Of a DNA stretch of 64,000 nt, positions 8,997 to 17,578 are shown piece by piece. Below the pieces are notes generated by a model that was not told the origin of the DNA, did not search any database, and worked only from the letters and a program-made list of their open reading frames with translations. The DNA is taken from positions 3,221 through 67,220 of the forward strand of contig CAZMCC010000007.1 in the NCBI GenBank assembly GCA_964564695.1. Direction: 5' to 3'. The translations under genes and the position numbers were made by a program. Each line of letters opens with the position of its first letter. The stretch's first letter is position 1. This DNA is from CAZMCC01 sp964564695 (GTDB lineage: Bacteria > Planctomycetota > Phycisphaerae > Phycisphaerales > UBA1924).

Positions 8997-11210
8997 TTAT
9001 GGGACAAGTGTGACGCCGGTTCGTGGGGGAACCACAGATCCGGCCCGGGCGGCGAGCTGGGATGCCAGCAGCAGTGAGTACGCGCGTCCGTCGGGGGAGA
9101 CGCCGGCCGGCAGGCCGGGAGCGGGCTGGAAGAGGCCGTCGATGGCCCCCCTGAACGTGGCCCAGTGACGCGGGAGGCTGAGCCCGGCGAGCTTGTGGGC
9201 CCAGAGCCAGCCCAGGGCGATGCCGCCGAGGCGGTCGAGCCGCCCCCCCCGCGCGTGGCGCCGGGCGGTCCAGATCCAGTTGCGGGTGGCGAGGCGGTGC
9301 CAGCGGTCGGACTTGCGGGCGGCGGCGGGGGAGTCGTGCCAGGCGATCCAGGCAGGGTTCATGTGCACGCCGCTGACCGGGTGGACGGCGGTGGGCGGGG
9401 GTTCGTCGTCGTCGCCGCCTGTGGATGCGGGAGCGGTGGACGGGGCGAGGAGTTTGAGGGCGAGGTCGGTGTCGTTGCGGTAGAGGAAATAGGCGGTCTC
9501 GTAGCCGCCGGCGCGGCGCCAGGCGCTGAGGCGGACGAGGTTGGCGCAGCCCATGGCGGGCCAGGCGTCGGTGGCGATGCCCAACGGCGCCATGGCGCGG
9601 GCGAGGGGCCATTCCCAGGCGCCATCGCGCGGGTGGCGCGGAGCGAGGGTGACGCCCGAGAGGTCGGGGCGGTGGTCGAGCAGAGCCGCGGCAGCGGCGA
9701 GGGCCTCGGGTTCGGGGCGGGCGTCGTCGTCGAGGATCAGCACGTGGTCGAGCCGCTCGTCGCGCCGCGCGAAGAGGCTCGCAGCGTGCTCGACGCCGAT
9801 GTTGAACGCCTCGACGCCGGCGTTGCGGTCGAGGGCCAGCACATCAACGGAAGGGAACTGCCCGGCGACTGTGGCGGGCGTGGAGTCCGACGAGGCGTTG
9901 TCGACGACGAGGATGTGCTCGGGCGGGATACCCGTGTCGGCGATGAGGTGCCCGAGCGTGGTGAGCACCGCCGGGGCGCGGTTGTACGCGAGCACGACGA
10001 CACCGGTGTGGGCGAGTCGCGGCTCGGGCGCGCGGGGGGCCGCGGCGGCGCCGGCAGCCTGTGGAAGCGGGCGCGGCGGGGCGTTTGTGCGGGCGATCCT
10101 GAGCGCCGCGAGGGTCGCGGCGCCGCCGACCTGCAGCGTGCTCAGCGCGCTGGGTCCCGATGCAAGGGCTCGTTTGGCAAGGGCGACCGCGCCGGGACGT
10201 CGGCCGCCCCAGCGGGCGAAGGGCGCGGGCGCGTCGCGTTTGACGGGCAGGCTCTCCGGGCCCGTGGGCTCGCGCGGGTCGATCGTGCCGCGGGCGCGGG
10301 AGAGGGAATCCCGCAGGCCGCGGACGTGCAGCCACGCGAGATCGTCGCGCCCGTCGATGTCGAAAGCAACGGCCCGGGCGGCGTCGGCGAGGGCGCGACG
10401 GCGTCGGACGCGAGAAGGCAGGCCCAGGGCCTCGATCGGGCCGCGGGCGTTGCGGGTCTGGTAGTAGCGCTGCCACGTGGGTGCACGGTCGAAGCGCGGG
10501 TGCTCGACCACGGAATCGCGGGCAGCCAAAACGCGCAAGCCGGTCATCTGGCTCAAGCGGACGAACCACTCGGCGTCGTCGGCGTTGAGAAAGACATCGG
10601 GGAGCAGGCCGAAGCGGCGAACCACCCACCCACGCACGAGCGCGGAGCACGCGGCGACAAAGTCGCACTCGACCAGCGCGGGGGCCCCGGCGACGCCGCG
10701 GAGCGCGGGGCGGAGCGCGCCGGTGCGCCGATCGACGTGGCCGCCGAGCTCGGTCACGCGTCCGGTCGTGGGGTCGGCGACAGCCGAGCCGACGCCGAGG
10801 GCGTCGGGGCGGTCACCGAGGGCCCGCACGAGCGTGGCGAGCGCCCCGGGGCGAGGCAGGGCGTCGGAATCGAGAAGCCAGAGAAATCCGGCGCCGGGTC
10901 CCATTGAGCCCAGGCGCGGGTCAGTCGCGAGCGCCTGCGTGAGGCCGGCGTTGAAGCCGCCGGCGCCGCCGACATTGCGCTCGAGGCGGAGGACGCGGGC
11001 CGTGATGCCCCCGGGGGGGGGCTGGGTGAAGATGAGGTCGAGCGGCGGGTCCGAGGCGTTGTCGACGATCGTGATCGAGATCTCGACGCCCCCCCCCTCG
11101 CGCCCCGGCTCGAGCTGCCCGGGAAGTGCGGCGAGGAGCCGGCGCACGTCGTCGGGACGGTTGAAGCAGGGGGCGACGGCGTGGACGGGGATGGGGGGCA
11201 CTGGGGGCAA
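8997..11210 (-). CDS. Double GT2 glycosyltransferase
   Basis: 737 residues from a TTG at 11210; a GTG at 11201 is an equal candidate and neither has a good Shine-Dalgarno. Two GT-A domains of family GT2 lie in tandem. Domain 1 (about 5-260) starts HAVAPCFNRPDDV, with ITIVDNAS and the metal-binding LLDSDA. Domain 2 (about 400-650) starts VVVLAYNRAP, with ILVVDNASSD and LILDDDA. Both carry rhamnosyl/galactofuranosyl-transferase-like features. Probably cytosolic addition of sugars to a lipid-linked or surface glycan. Several G/C homopolymers of 8-9 bases occur in the coding sequence. Confidence 0.85.
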   Translation of the reverse strand: MPPVPPIPVHAVAPCFNRPDDVRRLLAALPGQLEPGREGGGVEISITIVDNASDPPLDLIFTQPPPGGITARVLRLERNVGGAGGFNAGLTQALATDPRLGSMGPGAGFLWLLDSDALPRPGALATLVRALGDRPDALGVGSAVADPTTGRVTELGGHVDRRTGALRPALRGVAGAPALVECDFVAACSALVRGWVVRRFGLLPDVFLNADDAEWFVRLSQMTGLRVLAARDSVVEHPRFDRAPTWQRYYQTRNARGPIEALGLPSRVRRRRALADAARAVAFDIDGRDDLAWLHVRGLRDSLSRARGTIDPREPTGPESLPVKRDAPAPFARWGGRRPGAVALAKRALASGPSALSTLQVGGAATLAALRIARTNAPPRPLPQAAGAAAAPRAPEPRLAHTGVVVLAYNRAPAVLTTLGHLIADTGIPPEHILVVDNASSDSTPATVAGQFPSVDVLALDRNAGVEAFNIGVEHAASLFARRDERLDHVLILDDDARPEPEALAAAAALLDHRPDLSGVTLAPRHPRDGAWEWPLARAMAPLGIATDAWPAMGCANLVRLSAWRRAGGYETAYFLYRNDTDLALKLLAPSTAPASTGGDDDEPPPTAVHPVSGVHMNPAWIAWHDSPAAARKSDRWHRLATRNWIWTARRHARGGRLDRLGGIALGWLWAHKLAGLSLPRHWATFRGAIDGLFQPAPGLPAGVSPDGRAYSLLLASQLAARAGSVVPPRTGVTLVP

Positions 11211-11219
11211 TCAAAGGAA

Positions 11220-11247
11220 GGCACTGGGCATCGGGCACTGGGCACTC
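11220..11247. repeat. Heptamer tandem repeat GGCACTG x4
   Basis: Four adjacent 7-bp units: GGCACTG, GGCATCG, GGCACTG, GGCACTC. They resemble the short tandemly repeated (STRR) heptamers of cyanobacteria and lie in the gap upstream of two divergent genes. Confidence 0.7.
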
Positions 11248-11299
11248 GTGAGAAGCCCGGCGCCAATGCGCGGTGACAAGTCCCCAGTGCCTTCTCCTT

Positions 11300-11331
11300 G
11301 ACACCTCGACACCTTGACACCTAGACACCTC
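11300..11331. repeat. Octamer tandem repeat GACACCTN x4
   Basis: Four 8-bp units (GACACCTC, GACACCTT, GACACCTA, GACACCTC) end 5 bp before the ATG at 11337, where a ribosome-binding site would lie. Copy-number change would alter leader spacing. Confidence 0.75.
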
Positions 11332-11336
11332 TTGAC

Positions 11337-11660
11337 ATGCACGACAAGGACGCCGACGGCAACGAATTCTTCAAATGCGACTTCTGCGGGCTCGCGTGGG
11401 CGGACGACCGGCCGATGGTCGAGGGGCACCAGGGGAGCCTGATCTGCGCGCCGTGCCTGACGGTGGCGTACGTGTCGCTCGTCGTGCACGAGGAGGGGAT
11501 GGTGCACAGCGGCGCCAAATGCTCGATGTGCCTCGAGGAGCGCAAGCAGCCGCAGTGGGAAAGCCCCGTGCGCGACGCGCGGGTGTGCCTGCGCTGTCTG
11601 AAGCAGTCGGCCACGGTGCTCGAAAAGGACAAGGACTACGCTTGGAAGAGGCCGGGGTGA
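11337..11660 (+). CDS. Small four-cysteine zinc protein (ClpX zinc-finger-like)
   Basis: 107 residues. Cysteine pairs CDFCG at about 14-18 and CAPC at about 39-42 have the spacing and surroundings of the ClpX-type C4 zinc finger (FCG...V.G..G.LICAPC). A second set, CSMC and CLRC, follows at about 63 and 84. No AAA+ domain is attached, so it is a free-standing zinc module, perhaps a binding partner or regulator. There is no Shine-Dalgarno; an octamer repeat occupies that position. Confidence 0.6.
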   Translation: MHDKDADGNEFFKCDFCGLAWADDRPMVEGHQGSLICAPCLTVAYVSLVVHEEGMVHSGAKCSMCLEERKQPQWESPVRDARVCLRCLKQSATVLEKDKDYAWKRPG

Positions 11661-11739
11661 TCGGCGCGCTCGTGGGGCAACGGGCGGCGTCGGCGAGCCT
11701 CCCCAGCGTGTGACGCCCCCCCCCCCCCGTCCACTCCCC

Positions 11740-12819
11740 ATGGCAGAACCCAGCGTCACGTTCATCATTCCGTGCTACAACCACGGGCGCTTCGTGGCGG
11801 ACGCGGTGACGTCGTGCCTGGCGCAGACCGGGTGCCGCGTCCGCGTCGTGGTCGTGAACGACGGCTCGACCGACCCCTCGACGCCGCTGGCCTGCGACGC
11901 CTGCACCCGCCTGCCGGGGGCCGTCGAGCGCGTACGCGTGGTGCACACCGGCAACCGCGGGCTCCCCGCGGCCCGAAACGCGGGCGTGGCGAAGGCCCGC
12001 GACTGGGAGCGCGCCAGCGGCGAAAGCACCCAGTATTACGCCTTCCTCGACGCCGACGATTACGTCGAACCGACGTTCGTGTCGGCGCTGCACGCGGCTC
12101 TCGAGAGTGGTGGCGGGGCCGGCGAGGACGTGTCGCATGCGTACTGCCAGGAGCGGCTCGTCGATCTCGCCAAGGGCGTGTGGGCCGTGCCCGAGTGGGA
12201 CCCGCTCCTGATGATGGTGACGAACCTGCACCCGGTGACGGCGCTGGTGCGCCGCGAAAAATTCGACGAAGCGGGCGGGTTCGACGAGGCGATGCGCGAC
12301 GGGTACGAGGACTGGGACCTGTGGCTCAAGTTCGTCGAGCGATCTTGGCGGGGAGTGCGGGTGCGCGAGCCGCTGTTCAACTGGCGACGCCACAGCGCCG
12401 TCACGATGATCACCGACGCCACCGGCCGGCACGGGCAGCTCTTCCGGCGATTGATGGCCAACCACGCCGCGCTCTACGCGCGCCACGCGTCCGAGCTGCT
12501 GGCGATCTCGAACGAGTTGCTGCGCCGCTCGGACGCGAACTGGCTCGACGAGAGCCTCGAGGCGATCCCGATCCGCGACCTGCGGGCGTGGGTGAAGGAC
12601 CTCGTGCCCGAGCGCGACAGCGCGCGGGCCCACGCGGTGGCGCTGGCGACACAGATCGAAGCGCTGCGGGCCGAGATCGTGGCGACCCGCGAGGAGTACG
12701 AGCGCAAGCCGGTGATCCGGCTGAGCCGCAAGCTGCACGCGATCGCGGAGGCGATGCCGTGGCCGCTGTCGCGGATGGTGCTGGGGGCAAAGAGGGGCGT
12801 GACGCGCGGGCGCGTGTGA
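11740..12819 (+). CDS. GT2 family glycosyltransferase with C-terminal helical tail
   Basis: 359 residues from the ATG at 11740; an upstream in-frame GTG at 11710 would add ten mostly proline residues across a C tract. The N-terminal GT-A domain has FIIPCYNHGRFV, the nucleotide-binding VVVNDGSTD, the metal motif FLDADDY and an acceptor-side YEDWDLWLKF. All are also present in the GT2 halves of the 28.6-36 kb fusions. The last 80 residues are helical. It probably uses a nucleotide sugar in glycan assembly. Its stop codon is the opening TGA of REP copy 2. Confidence 0.85.
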   Translation: MAEPSVTFIIPCYNHGRFVADAVTSCLAQTGCRVRVVVVNDGSTDPSTPLACDACTRLPGAVERVRVVHTGNRGLPAARNAGVAKARDWERASGESTQYYAFLDADDYVEPTFVSALHAALESGGGAGEDVSHAYCQERLVDLAKGVWAVPEWDPLLMMVTNLHPVTALVRREKFDEAGGFDEAMRDGYEDWDLWLKFVERSWRGVRVREPLFNWRRHSAVTMITDATGRHGQLFRRLMANHAALYARHASELLAISNELLRRSDANWLDESLEAIPIRDLRAWVKDLVPERDSARAHAVALATQIEALRAEIVATREEYERKPVIRLSRKLHAIAEAMPWPLSRMVLGAKRGVTRGRV

Positions 12820-12897
12820 TCCGAGCCTCCCGCGCGAGCGGGAGGTGTTGACCCTCGTGAGCACAGGACCTCTCGCTTGCGCGAGAGGCTCGGATCA
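12817..12897. repeat. REP pair (BIME) copy 2, supplying both flanking stop codons
   Basis: Arms 12817-12846 and 12868-12897, with the same head TGATCCGAG and stem as copy 1. The right arm carries compensating stem changes (CCTCTCGC/GCGAGAGG). The left TGA ends the glycosyltransferase. The right TGA, on the other strand, ends the large cyclophilin. The spacer shares GTTGACC...GCACAGG with copy 1. Confidence 0.85.
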
Positions 12898-15090
12898 CCC
12901 CAGGCGGACGATCGTGCCACGCGGCGTGCCGAGCTCGCCGAACCCGCCCGAGGGCTGGAGCCCGCCGAGGGTGAGGTCGTGGTGCCAGAACTGGCTGACG
13001 ACCGGGACGTCGCTCACCACCTGGATGCTGTAGTAGAAGCGCTGGTGCTGCGTGCCCTGGTTGAGGACGGACGAGAGCGTGTGGATGTCGAGGTCGAGAC
13101 GCCCGGCGGCGTCGATGGTCCGGTCCTCGGTGACGACGGTGCCATCGGTGTACAGGAAACGGATGGTGACCTCGGCCGCGGACTCAGCGCGACCCATGGC
13201 CTCGGTGTTGGGGTTGAAGATCGACAGGGTCTCGAGCACGTCGGTGCCGGCGCGGGCGGGGTCCATGAAGCCTTCGGCGTAGTTCCACTGCGTCGCGGCG
13301 TCGAGGCTGACGGGGTAGCGCACCTCGTCACCGAACTGCACGTTGCGCGTGCCGGCGTAGACGAGGGTGGAGCCGGAGGTGTAGCGGATGCTGTAGCGGC
13401 GCCCGTCGTTGGCCTCGGGGATGTCGCCGAGGTTGATGGTCGAGCGGGCGCCCGGAGAGAGGATGAGGCCGGGGATGGTGATCGGCAGCTCGGGCGAGCC
13501 GTCGCTGAAGCTCAGCACGAGGGTGATGACCGCGGCGGTGGAGTCCGAGCTGTTGAGGAAAGTGACGAACTGCTGGGCGGTATCGCCATTGGCGCTGCCC
13601 ATGGGGATGACGCCACGGGTGGAGCCGTCGCCCATGATGCCCAGCTCGGTGAAGCCGGTCTGCTCGCCGCGGCTGTCGTAGCCGGTGTGGGCGACGACGA
13701 TGTCGCGGTCGGACTCGACGCGGATGGAGAAGCTCTGGTTGTTGGGGAGGGAACCCAGTTCGCCGATGCTGAGCCCGCCGCGCCGGTAGCGGTCGGTGCG
13801 GACGCTGGTCTCACGGGTGGATCCGTCGTTGAGCAGGAACGTGATGGAGACGTTCACGGGGACGGCGTCGGGGTTGTACCAGACGAGGAATTGATTGACG
13901 CTGCCGGTGAGCTTGGTGGCGTCGGCGAAGGTCCAGGTGTCGGAAACGCGGGAGTCAAAGCCCTCGCCGGTCGAGGTGCCGAAGTCGTAGTGGGAAAGGT
14001 TCACCGAGAGGGGGCGGGTAGAGCGGATCTCGAGCGAGTAGGGGACGCCCTGGGGCACGAGGTCGTCAGCGGAGGGCGCACCCCCCTCACCGAAGCGGGA
14101 AATCGTGATGCCGCCGCGGGCGTTGGGGCCGACGGCGCCGGAGGAGATGACCTTGTCGCGGAACCAGGTGTAGCCCTCGGCGACCTGACCCTGCGGGGTC
14201 TCGGCGCGGGCGATGACCTGGTAGAAGACGGTCTCGTTGTTGGGGTTGCCGATCGGGAGGAACTCGTTGATGGTCGAGCCGGCGAAGCCCTCGGGGTACT
14301 GGACGAACTCGTCGTAGAACTGCGTGGTGTTCGCGGGCTTGATGAGCTCGATATCCCAGACGAGCACGAGCGTGGCCTCGGTGACGCCGGGCCCGCCGGG
14401 GACGGGCTGGAAGGCGTTGCTGACCGGCACGTTCTGGAAGTTGCCCGCGAACTGGCCGGCAAACTTGGGCTCGTTGCGCAGATCCTCGATCGGGAGGTTG
14501 GCGATGCCCTGGACGACGCCCCAGGAGATGTCGCCGATGACCTTGCCGAAGACGGTGAAGCCGCCGTTCTGGCCGTCGAGGTTCGCGCTGTTGTTGACGA
14601 GGTTGAAGAAGAACTGGCTGGTGGCCGAGTCGGGGCCGCCGCCCTCGACGTCCTCGGGGATCTTCGCCATCGCGAGGGTCTTGGCGACGTTGGAGCGCTG
14701 GAACTCGTTGTTGAGAGCCGGGTCGGTGGGGACGGGGCTGAGGTGGTCGGTGTCGTCGTACCGGAAGCCGCCGCCCTGGAGGACGAAGTTGCGGATGAGG
14801 CGGTGGAAGAAGAACTGGTCGTAGTCGCCGTCCTCGATGTAGTTGACGAAGTTGGCGACGGTGTTGGGGTTGGTGTCCTGGTAGAGCTCGATGTCGATGT
14901 CGCCGAAGTTCGTGATGATGCGGGCGACGGGGTTGGCGGAATTCTCGAGCAGGCTGATCGAGGGGAGCGGGGTGGTGAGCGCCATCATCTGGCGCGCCTC
15001 GAGCGGGTCGAAGAAGTCACTGGGCCCCAGGGGCAGGGCTCCAGCGCAAGTGTTGACAGGACGGACGTTTGCGTCGATCGACTGGCGCAT
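12895..15090 (-). CDS. Large exported cyclophilin with beta-sandwich modules (paralogue A)
   Basis: 731 residues from the ATG at 15090, preceded by AGGAG. The N-terminus carries the planctomycete motif FDPLEARQMM. Residues about 40-250 are a cyclophilin-type peptidyl-prolyl isomerase: IITNFGDIDIELY, FFFHRLIRNFVLQGGGF (catalytic F-H-R and QGG), SATSQFFFN. The remaining 480 residues hold about four repeated beta-sandwich modules with F-L-x-x-x-N-P and DG[ST]xxxT...[FS]S[IV]xVESD patterns, like DUF5719-type surface modules. The exact end IVRLG is shared with the next gene. Presumably it folds or anchors extracellular proteins. The stop codon is part of REP copy 2. Confidence 0.85.
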   Translation of the reverse strand: MRQSIDANVRPVNTCAGALPLGPSDFFDPLEARQMMALTTPLPSISLLENSANPVARIITNFGDIDIELYQDTNPNTVANFVNYIEDGDYDQFFFHRLIRNFVLQGGGFRYDDTDHLSPVPTDPALNNEFQRSNVAKTLAMAKIPEDVEGGGPDSATSQFFFNLVNNSANLDGQNGGFTVFGKVIGDISWGVVQGIANLPIEDLRNEPKFAGQFAGNFQNVPVSNAFQPVPGGPGVTEATLVLVWDIELIKPANTTQFYDEFVQYPEGFAGSTINEFLPIGNPNNETVFYQVIARAETPQGQVAEGYTWFRDKVISSGAVGPNARGGITISRFGEGGAPSADDLVPQGVPYSLEIRSTRPLSVNLSHYDFGTSTGEGFDSRVSDTWTFADATKLTGSVNQFLVWYNPDAVPVNVSITFLLNDGSTRETSVRTDRYRRGGLSIGELGSLPNNQSFSIRVESDRDIVVAHTGYDSRGEQTGFTELGIMGDGSTRGVIPMGSANGDTAQQFVTFLNSSDSTAAVITLVLSFSDGSPELPITIPGLILSPGARSTINLGDIPEANDGRRYSIRYTSGSTLVYAGTRNVQFGDEVRYPVSLDAATQWNYAEGFMDPARAGTDVLETLSIFNPNTEAMGRAESAAEVTIRFLYTDGTVVTEDRTIDAAGRLDLDIHTLSSVLNQGTQHQRFYYSIQVVSDVPVVSQFWHHDLTLGGLQPSGGFGELGTPRGTIVRLG

Positions 15091-15320
15091 CACCGACTCC
15101 TGGAAAGCATATGGTCTGTACTCAAGCGGGCTCGCGGCGCAACCGCGAGCCCAAGGCCCGGTCTGTCGCGTTGGGCGCGGGGCAACCCCGTTGGCGATTC
15201 TAGGCCCAAAACGATCCGTTCTCGGGTGCAGTTCGGTTGCAGAAGGGGTGGTTACTCCCCCAGATGAAGGCAGGCCCACGCTTCGGTTGCCCCTCCCGCT
15301 CCCGGGTCAGGGGGGGCGTC

Positions 15321-17429
15321 TTAGCCCAGGCGCACGATGTCGCCGGCGGGCATGCCGAGCTCGCCGAAGCCGCCCGAGGGCTGGAGGCCGCCCAGGGTGA
15401 GGTCGTGGTGCCAGAACTGGCTGACGATCGGGACATCGCTGACGACGGAGAGGGAGTAGTAGAACTGGCTGTTGATGTTGGCCGCGTCGAGCACGCTCTG
15501 GAGCTGGTGGATGTTGATGTCAAGCCGGCCGCCGGGCTGGATGGTGAAGGGCTCGTTGATCTGCAGCCCGTTGACGTAGTAGATCTGGAGCGTAATCACG
15601 GCGGCGGCGTCGGCGCGGCCCATGGCCCCGAAGTTGGGGTTGAAGAGCGAGAGGGTCTCGAAGACATCCGTACCGGCCCGGGCGGGATCGGTGAAGCCCT
15701 CGGCGTAGTGCCACCGGGTGGCGGCGTCGACGCCGACGGGGTAGCGCACCTCATCGGAGAACTGCGCGTTGCGGGCGTGGGCGTAGATGGGGACCTCGCC
15801 CGACGAGTAGCGGAGGGTGAAGCGGCGGCCGTCGGCGATCTCGGTGATGTCGCCGACGTTGAACACGCGACGGCGCCCGGCCGCGAGGTTGAGGCTCGGG
15901 GGCGTGAGCACCAGGTCGTCCGAGCCGTCGCTGAAGCTGAAGACGAGGGTGATGGCGGCGGAGTCGGACTCAGAAGGGTTGAAGAAGGACACAAACTGCT
16001 GAGCGCTCACGCTGGCGTTGCCCATGGGGAGAACGCCGCGGGTGGACCCTTCGCCCATGGTGCCGAATTCGGTGAACCCCGTGCGGTCGCCCCGGATGTC
16101 GTAGCCAGTGAGGGCGACGGCGACTTCGGCGTCGGCGACGATCTGGACGGAGAAGCTCGCGTTGTCGGGGAGGATGCCCAGCTCGTTGATGTTGAGCCCG
16201 CCGCGCCGGTAGCCGTCGGTCGTGACGGTGGTGGTCGATGTGGCCCCGCTGTCGAGAGTGAACGTCACGGTGAAGCTGACGGGGTCGGGATGGGGGTTGT
16301 ACCAGACGAGGAACTGGCTGACGGCGCCGTTGAGCTTGTTGGCCTCGCCGAAGGTCCAGGTGTCGGAAAGGCGCGAGTCGAAGTTCTCGCCGGTCGAGGC
16401 GCCGAAGTCGTAGTGGGAGAGGTTGACCGACACCGGCAGCGTCGAGCGAACTTCAAGGGCGTACGGCACGCCCTGCGGCACGAGGTCGTCGAGCGAGGGC
16501 GCGCCGCCCTCGCCGAAGCGGGAGATGGTGATCCCGCCGCGGGAGTGGGCGGCGATCTCGCCGGTCGCGATGACGCGGTCGCGGAACCAGGTGTAGCCGT
16601 TGCCCGGGAGACCCTGGGGAGTCTCGGCGCGGGCGATGACCTGGTAGTGGACGGCCTGGTCGTTGGGGTTGCCGATGGGGAGGAACTCGTTGATCGTGGA
16701 GCCCGCGAAACCCTCCGGGTATTGCACGGCCTCGTCGTAGAAGCGCGTGGTGCCGGCGGGCTTGATGAGCTCGATGTCCTGGACGAGCACGAGCGTGGAC
16801 TCGGAGGGGTTGGGGCCGCCGGGAACGCTCGTAAAGTTCCCGGCGAAGTCGCCGGCGAAGGCGGGGTTGGCGCTCATGTCGACAGCGGGGAGGTTGGCGA
16901 TGGTCTGGACGACGATCCACGACTCGTCGGTGATGACCTTGCCGAAAACGGTGACACCTTCGCCATCGAAGACGTCGCTGTTGTCCTCGAGGTTGATCCA
17001 GAACTGGCTCGTGGCGGAGTCGGGCTCGTTGTCGGGCCGGGCCATCGAGAGGGTGCGCTGGACATTGGACCGGTTGAACTCGTCGGCGATGGGCGGGTCG
17101 GCGGGGACGGGGCTGAGGCCGTCGGCGTCATCGAAGCGGAATCCGCCGCCCTGGAGGATGAAGCCGGCGACGAGGCGGTGGAAGAAGGTCTGGTCGAAAT
17201 CGCCGTCCTCGATGTAGTTGATGAAGTTCTCGACGGTGCCGGGGTAGATGCCCCGGAAGAGCTCGATGTCGATGTCGCCGAAGGCGGTGGTGATGCGGGC
17301 GACGGGGTTGTCGGCGTTCTCGAGGGACGCGATGTCGGGGAGAGGGCTGGTGAGGGCGAGGAGCCGGCGGGGCTCGAGGTGGCTGAAGAGTTCGAATCCG
17401 GTGACGTGATCGCTGGTGAACTGACGCAT
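15321..17429 (-). CDS. Large exported cyclophilin with beta-sandwich modules (paralogue B)
   Basis: 702 residues from the ATG at 17429, with AAGGAG 8 nt upstream. The plan is that of paralogue A: motif FSHLEPRRLLAL, then cyclophilin (ITTAFGDIDIELF, FFHRLVAGFILQGGGF, SATSQFWIN), then the same modules and the closing SQFWHHDLTLGG...IVRLG. Long stretches are identical or nearly so, for example PEGFAGSTINEFLPIGNPN, yet the leader, loops and many residues differ. It is therefore an old tandem duplication under selection, not an assembly artefact. The stop is TAA with no REP nearby, a useful contrast with paralogue A. Confidence 0.85.
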   Translation of the reverse strand: MRQFTSDHVTGFELFSHLEPRRLLALTSPLPDIASLENADNPVARITTAFGDIDIELFRGIYPGTVENFINYIEDGDFDQTFFHRLVAGFILQGGGFRFDDADGLSPVPADPPIADEFNRSNVQRTLSMARPDNEPDSATSQFWINLEDNSDVFDGEGVTVFGKVITDESWIVVQTIANLPAVDMSANPAFAGDFAGNFTSVPGGPNPSESTLVLVQDIELIKPAGTTRFYDEAVQYPEGFAGSTINEFLPIGNPNDQAVHYQVIARAETPQGLPGNGYTWFRDRVIATGEIAAHSRGGITISRFGEGGAPSLDDLVPQGVPYALEVRSTLPVSVNLSHYDFGASTGENFDSRLSDTWTFGEANKLNGAVSQFLVWYNPHPDPVSFTVTFTLDSGATSTTTVTTDGYRRGGLNINELGILPDNASFSVQIVADAEVAVALTGYDIRGDRTGFTEFGTMGEGSTRGVLPMGNASVSAQQFVSFFNPSESDSAAITLVFSFSDGSDDLVLTPPSLNLAAGRRRVFNVGDITEIADGRRFTLRYSSGEVPIYAHARNAQFSDEVRYPVGVDAATRWHYAEGFTDPARAGTDVFETLSLFNPNFGAMGRADAAAVITLQIYYVNGLQINEPFTIQPGGRLDINIHQLQSVLDAANINSQFYYSLSVVSDVPIVSQFWHHDLTLGGLQPSGGFGELGMPAGDIVRLG

Positions 17430-17578
17430 CGACGGTGCTCCTTGAGGGAAGGCGCTGCTACTCAAGAATGTAGCTCGCGCCGTGCACCTGACCATTCGCA
17501 CCGTGGATGATCTGGAATTTATCGAGGCCGGACACCGCTCCGCGGGGCACCCGCGCCATCATCACCATCAGGCGATCC

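Noticed and set aside
5906..9013. A 1,035-codon plus-strand frame over the lipoprotein and CAP-domain genes
   Set aside because: Composition is that of an antisense shadow (long VxVDGD-like runs). The minus-strand genes have clear domains.
12895..17429. Tandem cyclophilins as an assembly duplication
   Set aside because: Leaders, loops, stop codons and many residues differ, so it is a genuine old duplication.
12877..17510. Two long plus-strand frames antisense to the cyclophilins
   Set aside because: They mirror each other only because the real minus-strand genes are paralogues; no start signals or domains.
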